NCBI GenBank assembly: GCA_023897205.1
Contig: JAHWDD010000001.1
Location: forward strand, 3,162,001 to 3,226,000
Source: Exophiala sp. HKRS030
Lineage: Eukaryota; Ascomycota; Eurotiomycetes; Chaetothyriales; Herpotrichiellaceae
Direction of reading: 5' to 3'
Length of the DNA stretch: 64,000 bases
This document shows, piece by piece, positions 1-8,775 of the stretch (its first letter is position 1; every line of letters begins with the position of its first letter). A model generated the notes under the pieces. It was given only the letters and a program-made list of their open reading frames with translations. It did not search any database and had not been told where the DNA came from. A program made the translations under genes and the position numbers.

Positions 1-3000
1 GAAGAGTTGCCGGAATCTGTTCAGAATGTTTTGACACCTTTTGTGAATTCTAAGTATACTGTGGCGGAGATGCGGCCACCCGAGAAAGGCAGCTATCCAT
101 TCTTCAAGCCAGGTATGAGACATCGCGATTGGCTGCGAACAATCACGCTTGACTTCCTCCACCGTGGGCCGGGTGACAATGTGGAATTGGTCTTTGGCAT
201 TTCTTGCAGAATCGTTCCCGGACAAGATACGGCTATCCCAGCTTTCTTGATACCCTACGCCGCCGTGAACTTGATAGTGAGCGGCATAGAAAGTGACAGC
301 CAAGATATCATTATTGAAATCAACTCAATTCTACAGCAACCGCTAGAAGGTCAGCAGCGTCGAATTCAGGACGACATCAAGCTCTGTAGTCAAACTGTCT
401 TTGAGATACTTGATTACATGTCCGCCTGGCATCAACAGAAACGGAAGCAATATGCAATTGGCATGTCTAGATCAGAGCGTGGATTGAACGACCCTCTTTT
501 GAGTAGCACCGCAGCACAGATTCGAAGCATTGAGCGAGTGCTTGAGCAAATTGCGCCCGATGTACTCGCTCGCCGCGCGCTTGAATGCAAGTCATACGCC
601 AGAGCTTTGTTTCACTGGGAGCAGCACATTCGGAAATTGAAATCGGACAATATTGAGACCGAACTACAGCGTCTGCAAAATATATATGCACAGATCGACG
701 AGCCTGATGGAATCGAGGGTATCTCGTCCCGAATTCACGTTCTTGACGTGGACCAACAAGTGTTGGAACATCGAAAAGCAGGTCGCTGGACTGCAGCACA
801 AAGTTGGTACGAGATGCAACTCGTGGCTCAACCTGATGATGTCGATGTGAAGAAGAATCTCATGGACTGCCTCAAAGCCTCTGGCCAGTATGATGTTCTC
901 CTTCATCATTTTGATGGAACTCAAAGCCAAGGAAAAATTCCAACGCCGCTGGCACCTTACGCAATGGAGGCTGCATGGGCGACTGGCCGATGGGACCGTC
1001 TCTCTGCCTGCATCCCAGAAGGAGGTGGTTACGACTTTACGTCTCATGTTTCAGAGATCATGTTGGCGGTCCATAAGGGGGATGATGAGAGACCATTACA
1101 ACTCATCGACGACCTATATCGCACGACAGCTTCAGAATTTACACCAGCAACAATTGTTTCCTTTCAGTCTGGACATGACACATTGCTGAAACTGCACGTT
1201 CTTCATGATATTCAGATAGTCACAGCAAGCACAAAAGAAGATCGTGTCGCTATATTGGACAAGCTTCGTGGACGTCTAGACGTGCTTGGTTCTAATGTTG
1301 CAGACAAGCAGTACTTGCTAGGGATACGTCGTGCGGTCATGTCGTTGAGGTCCGATATATTTACTTCGAATGATGTCGCAGGCGCGTGGCTCGCAAGTGC
1401 TCGTCTCGCGCGCAAGGCTCGTTCTACAACTCAGGCCTTCAATGCAGTCCTGAAAGCATCAGCACTTGGGGACAAATCCGCGGCGATAGAGCAAGCTAAG
1501 CTTATGTGGTTGGAAGGGCATCATCGAAAAGCCATTCAGACGCTCGAAGGAGCCATTGAATCGGGTGCCTTTGTCGCTCACGACTATGTTGCTGAAGATG
1601 GTGCTGTCACTATGACAGTGGAACAACGCCACAACCAGAATGAGGTGACTGCGAAAGCCCACGTGCTTTTGGGCAAATGGCTAGATCAAGCAGGTCAAAC
1701 ACAATCCGAGGTTATTAGAAAGACTTTTAGGAAGGCTACTGAAAGCTTCCGCAAATGGGAGAAGGGCTGGTACCATCTCGGACATTACTACAACAAAATT
1801 TTGGACTCTGAGAAACTCATGCCACCTGGCAAAGAAAATCAAACATTCCTGACAGGCGAGGCAACGAAAGTCATCATCGACAATTACCTCAGGTCATTAT
1901 TGAATGGAAGCAAATATGTTTTCCAAACTCTGCCAAAAATCCTCACGCTTTGGTTGGAGCTTGTCGATGGAGCCGATATTCCACAGGACCCGCGACGAGG
2001 CAACGCGCAATTCCATGCACATAATGCAGCCCAGAGAAAACGGACCATTGAAGACACAAACAACCAGATCAAGAAATATGTAGACAGATTGCAACCTGTT
2101 CTACTGTATACAATATTGCCGCAGGTAGTAGCTCGAATCTGCCACCCAAACAAGATTGTTTCCGATATTCTTGGAACCATTGTTGCCAAAGTGGTCAAGG
2201 CATTCCCGCATCAGGCCTTCTGGACACTTCTTGCCGTGGTTGAGTCACAGCAGAAAGAACGTGCCCTGAAGGGTCTCGCACTGGTGAACAAGATTGTTGA
2301 GGCTCAGAAAAAGAGCTCCAAGGATGTCTCGGCCGCAGAGCTTCGAAACATGTTCACGAGTGGACAAAAGTTTAGCAAAGAGCTTCTTCGCATATCAGAG
2401 TTCCCCATCGAGGGCAAAGTCTCTAAAATCAGCCTTTCGAGGGATCTCGGGTTCAATCACAAGATCGCACCGTCCAAATTGGTGATCCCGAGTCAAGCAT
2501 GTCTGGTTCCGAGCATGCCAACCAATTTCGATCCTGTGCAGATGAAGTCTTTCCGACCGTTCACAAAAGATCCCATCACCGTCTCTGCTTTCGTAGACGA
2601 GGCGCTGGTACTCGCGTCTCTCCAAAAGCCGAGAAGGCTCACCATCCGCGGCTCTGATGGTAACATGTACAATGTCCTGGCAAAGCCAAAAGATGACCTA
2701 CGTAAGGATCAGCGGCTGATGGAGTTTAACAACATGATCAACCGCTTTCTCAAGCGTGACGTTGACGCAGCTAAACGCCGACTCTACATCCGCACGTATG
2801 CTGTTATACCTCTGAATGAAGAATGTGGGCTTATCGAATGGGTGAACAATCTCAAAACATTCCGTGACATAATATTGAAGTTATACAAGGATAAGTCAAT
2901 CCAGCCAAACTACGTCGAGATCCGGAATCTCCTCGACGAATCCTGCTCCGGCGACCCTGAGAAGATCAAGATCTTCAGCAACAAGATCCTGAAAACCTTC

Positions 3001-3612
3001 CCTCCAGTCTTTCACGAATGGTTTGTTGAATCCTTTCCAGATCCATCGGCCTGGTTCAACGCACGATTACGGTACACTCAGTCGGCAGCCGTCATGTCTA
3101 TCGTGGGGCACGTTCTGGGGCTCGGCGACCGGCATGGCGAAAACATCCTGTTCGAAGAAGACAATGGCGGCACGCTACACGTAGACTTCAACTGCCTGTT
3201 CGACAAAGGGCTGACATTCGAAAAGCCCGAAATGGTGCCCTTCCGCTTGACACACAACATGGTCGACGCCATGGGCGTGTACGGCTACGAAGGCCCATTT
3301 CGGCGGTGCAGCGAGATCACTCTGGGTCTTCTGCGTGGAAATCAGGACGCTTTGATGACGATCCTCGAGACTTTCTTGCATGATCCGACGACGGACTTCA
3401 TCAATGTCGCTGGGCGGAAGAAGAAAAGTGTCAATGGGGTGCCGAACACGCCAGTCGAGGTTTTGGATGGTGTGAGGAGTAAAGTTAGAGGTATGCTTGC
3501 TGGCGAGAGCGTGCCGCTGAGTGTTGGTGGCTACGTCGAGGAGATGATTCAACGAGCGACAGATGAGAAGAATTTGTGTCGCATGTATATTGGCTGGTGC
3601 GCATTCTTTTAG
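1..3612 (+). CDS. MEC1: Mec1/ATR-type checkpoint kinase, C-terminal half (5' truncated by window edge)
   Basis: This is a phosphatidylinositol-3-kinase-related protein kinase of the ATR/Mec1 branch, which senses replication stress and RPA-coated DNA and starts the S-phase checkpoint. About 1,203 codons are visible without an intron. The reading frame is open at base 1, so the gene starts upstream; full-length ATR proteins are roughly twice this size. The first ~800 visible residues are helical FAT-type repeats. The kinase domain follows at about residues 870-1150, with the catalytic loop GLGDRHGENIL near residue 1038 and HVDFNCLF near 1060. DFN in place of DFG, followed by KGLTFEKPEMVPFRLTHNM, is typical of ATR rather than ATM or TOR. 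The C-terminal FATC motif ends CRMYIGWCAFF. The gene converges on the CSM3 gene with about 230 bp between stop codons. Family assignment is firm. Confidence 0.95.
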   Translation, partial: EELPESVQNVLTPFVNSKYTVAEMRPPEKGSYPFFKPGMRHRDWLRTITLDFLHRGPGDNVELVFGISCRIVPGQDTAIPAFLIPYAAVNLIVSGIESDSQDIIIEINSILQQPLEGQQRRIQDDIKLCSQTVFEILDYMSAWHQQKRKQYAIGMSRSERGLNDPLLSSTAAQIRSIERVLEQIAPDVLARRALECKSYARALFHWEQHIRKLKSDNIETELQRLQNIYAQIDEPDGIEGISSRIHVLDVDQQVLEHRKAGRWTAAQSWYEMQLVAQPDDVDVKKNLMDCLKASGQYDVLLHHFDGTQSQGKIPTPLAPYAMEAAWATGRWDRLSACIPEGGGYDFTSHVSEIMLAVHKGDDERPLQLIDDLYRTTASEFTPATIVSFQSGHDTLLKLHVLHDIQIVTASTKEDRVAILDKLRGRLDVLGSNVADKQYLLGIRRAVMSLRSDIFTSNDVAGAWLASARLARKARSTTQAFNAVLKASALGDKSAAIEQAKLMWLEGHHRKAIQTLEGAIESGAFVAHDYVAEDGAVTMTVEQRHNQNEVTAKAHVLLGKWLDQAGQTQSEVIRKTFRKATESFRKWEKGWYHLGHYYNKILDSEKLMPPGKENQTFLTGEATKVIIDNYLRSLLNGSKYVFQTLPKILTLWLELVDGADIPQDPRRGNAQFHAHNAAQRKRTIEDTNNQIKKYVDRLQPVLLYTILPQVVARICHPNKIVSDILGTIVAKVVKAFPHQAFWTLLAVVESQQKERALKGLALVNKIVEAQKKSSKDVSAAELRNMFTSGQKFSKELLRISEFPIEGKVSKISLSRDLGFNHKIAPSKLVIPSQACLVPSMPTNFDPVQMKSFRPFTKDPITVSAFVDEALVLASLQKPRRLTIRGSDGNMYNVLAKPKDDLRKDQRLMEFNNMINRFLKRDVDAAKRRLYIRTYAVIPLNEECGLIEWVNNLKTFRDIILKLYKDKSIQPNYVEIRNLLDESCSGDPEKIKIFSNKILKTFPPVFHEWFVESFPDPSAWFNARLRYTQSAAVMSIVGHVLGLGDRHGENILFEEDNGGTLHVDFNCLFDKGLTFEKPEMVPFRLTHNMVDAMGVYGYEGPFRRCSEITLGLLRGNQDALMTILETFLHDPTTDFINVAGRKKKSVNGVPNTPVEVLDGVRSKVRGMLAGESVPLSVGGYVEEMIQRATDEKNLCRMYIGWCAFF

Positions 3613-3844
3613 AGGCTTGAGCAAAGATGACCACGAACGAGTAGATTTTCTAAGCGGATAAAAGGCTTGGGACTTGTCAATAAGTAGTTGTCAGCGTTCT
3701 ACATGCGGACCACGAGACCAAGGCAGAGCAGACATGAATACGACCACTCATCAGTTCATATTGAAGACTTTATTGTCGGTAGTTGAACTGTAGTTATGGA
3801 TTTGAACGATTTCTCCAATATCTCCAACCTGAGATCGCCGCTAT

Positions 3845-5301
3845 TTAGTTATCCTCGCCCAGTGGTGAGGAAGAGAACATCCCTTCCGCGTCGAGCTCCT
3901 CTTGAGTTCGTTCTGCTCCAGCATCTGCCGCATTCTCAATAGCTTTTGAAACTTCAACATGAACTGACCCATCTCCTTCATCTTGGTTCTCATGTGACGT
4001 GTCTTGTTGGAGAGGAGAGGAGGAGAAGATGTTCGGGTCGTCCTGTTCAACTGGCTTCTCTTGAGCTGCAGCTGGGGCCGACAAGGGCATAGGCTGCTGA
4101 CGAGCATCTTGCTCGGCGAGCAGCGCGTCCAGATCGTCCATGTCTTCATCTTCGTCGTCGCTATCCTCGAAAATCCTAGTGGGACGTTTCGCCTTTGACG
4201 TTGCTGATACTCGTGGTATGCCTTTGCTCTGTGGATTAGAGGCTTGTGCAGCGCTCGCATTGATTCTTTCGGCTTCGTTTTCCGCTAAGAGAGCGTCCAG
4301 ATCGTCATCCTCAAGGTCATCTTCGACTGGTGTGGGCGTTGGCCTTACTTTGCTAGATGGCAAAGTATTGTGAGACGATGTAGGCACGTATGGCCGCTGG
4401 GTTTCTTGCTCGGCAAGTAGTGCATCTAGGTCATCTTCGCCTTCTGATTCCGCATCCACGAGAGCGGCTCGCGTCTTTGGTGGTTCTGAGTGTGTTTCCT
4501 GTTCAGCTAAGAGCGCTTCGAGTTCATCGTCGTCTGGGAGCTCATCAGCGTCTGGAGCTGCATTCCTGGGACGTGAATCTTCAATAAAGAGCGAGTCGTC
4601 TTCGTCTTCTCCTGCCAAATCATGCGTGCCACCAGTCTTGGTCGCAGAGAAAGCGCCATTCTTTTCGCCGGAGTATAAATCTTGGACCTCGGACTCGTCA
4701 TGTTTTGATGCCCTGTCCCTCGCATAGCCTGGTTTGCCCTCATCGATCCACTCCTTGCGCATCACCTGCAGACGCTTGGTATGGCCGACCTTCTCAACCA
4801 GTTGCAGTCCGTCCGCGAACTTGGCTCTTGGGTAGAGATTATCAAGCCACAGTTGATAGTAATTCAAAAGTCGTGCCACATCGGAAAACTCGTGACCTTT
4901 CCCCTTGAACTTCAACTTCTTCGCGATCTTCCCGGATCGTGACAGCTCACGTATTTTGGGAATTCCGGGTGCGGAAAGAAGTCTGTGTACTGTATTAGTA
5001 CACGTCCTCACCATCGGCTCGTTCCTAGTGGGTTTATATAATTTCCAACTCACCTAGCCTCGTCAAGTTTTGCGATCGGCTTTCGCTTTTTCTTGATCTG
5101 AACCTCCTCATCCAGACCTAGAGCGTCGTTTCCACCATCCAAATCCTCCACCTTGCGTTTCGCTTGTCGTGGACTCAAAGTTGCCTTGTCATCGCGTGAA
5201 ATCCCGCCTTTGCGGCCGTCACCAAATGGATCCTCGTCATCGCTTGTACCATAATTCAGTAAATCATCGACGGTTGCCGTTGTCAAAGGATCGGCGGCCA
5301 T
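3845..5301 (-). CDS. CSM3: Csm3/Swi3/Tipin replication fork protection subunit (2 exons)
   Basis: This is the partner of Tof1/Swi1 in the fork protection complex, which stabilises stalled forks and helps pass the signal to the Mec1/ATR pathway. Exons are 5054-5301 and 3845-4982 (complement), giving 461 aa. The 71-nt intron has a GTGAGT donor, a CTAATAC branch and a CACAG acceptor; joining gives KLDEARLLSAPGIPKIREL without a break. The Swi3 domain covers about residues 75-185 (LLSAPGIP, LKFKGKGHEF, LLNYYQLWLDNLYPRAKF). The acidic C-terminal tail holds four copies of a [DE]L[DE]ALLAE[QN][ED] motif. The start ATG at 5301 is the only one upstream of the domain. The promoter carries an ACGCGT box about 90 bp upstream. 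The stop faces the 3' end of the MEC1 homolog. Confidence 0.92.
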
Positions 5302-5390
5302 GTTAGAATGTCGTTATGTCGTCTACACTGAGGCTCTGATCGTGGTATTTCGTATGATTACTGACTGTTAAGAAACTGATACACGACGTT

Positions 5391-5413
5391 ACGCGTAGCG
5401 CGACGTTTTCGCG
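5391..5413. promoter_or_regulatory. ACGCGT (MluI cell-cycle box) and TTTTCGCG element upstream of CSM3
   Basis: ACGCGT is at 5391-5396 and TTTTCGCG at 5406-5413, about 90-110 bp upstream of the CSM3 start codon and about 200 bp upstream of the divergent complex I gene. ACGCGT is the site bound by MBF (Mbp1-Swi6) in yeasts, and TTTTCGCG resembles SCB/E2F sites. The sequences are seen directly; G1/S regulation of CSM3 is inferred. Confidence 0.45.
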
Positions 5414-5601
5414 TTGGATTGTAATTGAAATTCCCCGACTGGGACGTCATCCTTGGTCTGATCAACACTAGTCTTAAATTGTGCTAGCTCCAATATATGG
5501 GCTTGGCAGGCAAGCTGCAGGTCGGACTTCCAGATTCAATGTCAGAGAGAGCACACCACCATCGACGTCGTCCCTGAACTCACCACAATCCTGCTGCGAT
5601 C

Positions 5602-6424
5602 ATGGTGGCCGAGGACCAGCAAACATTTCTCCCGGCCAAGCGGCCAAGCACTGATTACCCTGTGAGTTGCGGTCTCTATGTACATTGTTGTTCTGGCAGC
5701 TAACAACTTCTTCCAGCTTATTGATTCCGACCCGTATGTTTGTCCCTAACCACGATTATGCGACCCTCCCAACGACTTCTAGAGAATTGGAACTGATCTA
5801 ACTGGTATTCGCAGTCACTGGAGGAGAGCATTCGCATATGCCCGAAGAGAAGACTGGGTATATGGAGCTGGGATGGCCGCCGTAGCACCCGCATTCCTAC
5901 TTACGACTGAACGATATGCGCCGTCCTTCTCCGGTAAAGGCGCTTTCGGCCCCGTTTTCAGATTAGGCGTTGGGATTGGACTGCTGGCGGGTATTGGCTT
6001 GGTTTACCAGAGGAGTTGTCGTATGTCAAAGCAAGCAGAAGGTGGCACAAACAGGATATTCTGAACTGACAATGGCTCTTAGTGCGATTGTATGGCTGGA
6101 CAGAGAACGAAAGAGAGCAGCAACTTGATATGAGGGAGATGGTCGATAAAGTCAAGAAGGGAGAACCGCTCTATGGAGTCAGCGAACTTACTCCATACCA
6201 CCAGGGAGTTGCATCACGGAACAGCAGATATTCAGCTCTTTTGGCACATGTCGTGCCCTGGGCAAATTTTGTAAATCACAACCAGGTAAAGGCGGATCTG
6301 CTCAAGTTGGAAGAAAGGGAATCATGCTGATTTAACGTTCTAGCACGGTGTTGACACCGCCAAATACTATCAACAGGCCGAGCGGGAACTAGAAGCAGAG
6401 AAACTCGGCAAAGCCACTCGGTGA
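5602..6424 (+). CDS. NADH:ubiquinone oxidoreductase 21 kDa accessory subunit (5 exons)
   Basis: This is an accessory subunit of mitochondrial respiratory complex I of the fungal 21 kDa family. Exons are 5602-5661, 5717-5733, 5815-6020, 6083-6285 and 6344-6424, giving 188 aa with all phases consistent. Diagnostic stretches are LIDSDPHWRRAFAYAR near the N-terminus, a hydrophobic segment (FRLGVGIGLLAGIGLVYQRS) at about residues 75-95, LYGWTENEREQQLDMREMV, GVASRNSRYSALLAHVVPW, and the C-terminal HGVDTAKYYQQAERELEAEK. Exon 2 is only 17 nt. Introns have GTGAGT/GTATGT/GTAAAG donors; the third has a CTAAC branch site. The gene is divergent from CSM3 with about 300 bp between start codons. Family assignment is from memory of the fungal 21 kDa subunit and is confident; the Neurospora gene number is not certain. 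Confidence 0.88.
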
Positions 6425-6939
6425 AGACGGAGTTCGAGAAGTATGGGATGGGTGCAGACTGGGGAGGATACATGCGGTGTGTTCTCGTGCTTGTACATAA
6501 AAAGGCATTGCCAAAATGAACCCCAATAGGACAATGGGCCTCAGAAGCTGAGGATTTTTCTGACAAGCTTCAAACTCAAAAGATCCGATCTCATGTCCTT
6601 GATCTAGAGCTTCTTCAGACTTGCGATATTGACAGCCTTGTCTGCATTTATCAGGTGAGCACAACGTTTCATAGTCGCCAACCGGCACCCTGCATGAAGG
6701 TGGGAAGACTGTGAGAAATCGGTCAAGAATTGGACTGCATAACCCTCTGTATGCATATCCCTGTCACTTCATTTCATGCGACCCTCGGTGAATGCGCAGT
6801 TTGCAAAATGGCCAAACTTCACTTCTGCTGATCTCCACCTGCACCTGCGCTATGAGTCAGATCGCGGCCCTCTCGCAATCATTTGCTCCTTCTTGTTCCT
6901 TTCTGACACAAGCATACCTCATCTGCGTTGAAGGGAAGT
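6425..6939. other. Intergenic, no gene seen
   Basis: This is the 3' flank of the complex I gene and the 5' flank of the next gene. Open frames here are short and show no conserved features. Confidence 0.5.
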
Positions 6940-7900
6940 ATGAGAGCACCTATAATGGAGGGACCTGATGTCTCAGGAGTGAAAGCTTCCAACGAAGTCA
7001 CTAACTTGGATTGGGATTCTGATTACTGGACCAAAGGTATGTTCCAAGTCAAGCTGACTGAGTTAAGGGTCTACAAAGATTGGCACACCTCAATCAACTG
7101 ACGATCTCCGAGGTCCTCTTTCTGCAACTGCCGTCTATATCATGCCCACGATTAGCACAGGCGACGGCACGCGTCAGCTATTAGCAACTACCTCTGCAGC
7201 CGTCAAATTCCACCAGGCAGTCATCGACCACCTGAAAATACGAGTTTATGAAAGTGAACGAAACAGAGTTCAACATGCCCTCAACTTACTGTTTTACCAT
7301 GTTCAGCTACAAAAGCACAGCAGAGTCATGAGTGACAACGACATCCATCAACAGGAAGAGCCTCCACCAGACGCTAGCCAATCTTTCTCAGAGCAACACG
7401 AGGCTGCACGACAGCTTCTTGAAGAAGGCGACTCGGTGTACAAGAAATTTGTACAGATAAGCAAGATTGCAGATAGAGTACTGGCCGATCAACAGGAGCA
7501 AGGTGAAGGGTTGTTGAAGTCAAAGGAAGGTGTTCAGAAATTGATGATCGCGACCAAGTGTTTGGACCTGGTCTGGGCCGATGTGCAGGTGCATTGGAGA
7601 GCTTTGAAAGCTGCCGTGGAAGACTTTGAAGGTCGAGCTCGCTTCCTCTTGGGTCCGGATCGGGGACAGACTCTGGCTGAGCTCGCGGCAATTATGGACG
7701 GGGAAAATACTGAGGACATTGTGGATCGTGGAAGTCATGAAGCGGACACTGCTCCGTACGCTGAGATCAACTGGGACGACAAAACTTCTCGTACAGACGA
7801 GACTTTGGAAGAGACGAAGAGCCGACAGTCGAGGGCCATTGTGGACAGCCTTGCTGATGCTCTGGGTACGGCGCTCGGTGTTAGTCAGCCTTCTAGCTAG
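6940..7900 (+). CDS. Unknown fungal protein, helical with acidic C-terminus (2-exon model)
   Basis: I do not recognise this protein. The favoured model joins 6940-7036 to 7113-7900 (294 aa). The 76-nt intron has a GTATGT donor and a CTGAC branch about 11 nt before a CCGAG acceptor, and it brings the first exon into frame with the long second exon. A shorter protein starting at the ATG at 7329 (MSDNDIHQQEE) is a real alternative if the upstream part is untranslated. The core, about residues 130-230 (EAARQLLEEGDSVYKKF, QKLMIATKCLDLVW), looks like two or three amphipathic helices. The C-terminal third is acidic and ends in a short helix (IVDSLADALGTALGV). No signal peptide or membrane segment is seen. 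Confidence 0.5.
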
Positions 7901-8775
7901 GAAGGTCTGACTCTCGAATCGGATCAGAAGCTCTGATCGCACACTTCATGATTGTCACCACGGGCTTGTAGTCCTGTTCATCGCGGAAATGACATGGTGA
8001 GCACGGTGTTGATCACGAGAATCACTGCATGTCGAGATACGGATTTGCTGGTGAAATCTCTTCACCTGCTACAACACTTACAGCATGCTCAAATTTCCGA
8101 TTCGCCTGAATAATGTACGACATAGCTTGTCATCTTCTATAGCATTACAATCGAACGCAGGCTGCAGGGAACTTCCCGCCATACTAAGATCGCCTACCGG
8201 GTTACTTCCTTCCAGGGCATTCATATACGGAGTAGGTGTCTTATACTCGTAAGTTACGGTACGCTATAAGCACGCTTTATCTTAGATATAGATAGCTGGG
8301 GAAGATCTATAGAGCAGCAAGATTTTCGATATTACTCATCCTTGTCTCTGAATCTCGATTTTTCTGTATAGCTAGAACAGGGCCTTGCCTCCGCGATCAA
8401 TACTTTGACTGTTTCATAGGCTCTCTATGATTCCCGGACCTTGCTTATAGTAACGCTGGTTTCATTGGCCCTAACTCATCATAGGATGGCTAAAGCTTCA
8501 TTTTATACGCAGTGACGGCGACTCGGGCGTGTGTGCCTCCTTCCACGCCGCATTTGTCGTAACTCCTGGGAAAATTCAGGGCCTCGGCTTATGACTGATG
8601 AATGTAGAGTTTCAATTACTAAAGCCAACTGATATTTGTGTTCCCGCATAGGCACATACCGAAATAGAGTTCAAGGGAAAAGTCTGTCCATACAGTGAGT
8701 TATACATGGTATCTTTATCTGTCACATTCTAGTTCGCTTCTGAAGACTATTTCGTATTTCATATCCTCCCCATGG
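7901..8775. other. Intergenic, AT-leaning, no gene seen
   Basis: No coding signature is visible. Positions 8260-8340 are rich in TA steps (CTATAAGC, TTATCTTAGATATAGATAG), which could be a decayed repeat, but no terminal repeat or element boundary was found. Confidence 0.35.

Noticed and set aside
7037..7067. A 31-nt intron in the unknown gene at 6940-7900
   Set aside because: It keeps frame but is shorter than fungal spliceosomal introns usually are; the 76-nt alternative ending at 7112 has a better branch site and also keeps frame.
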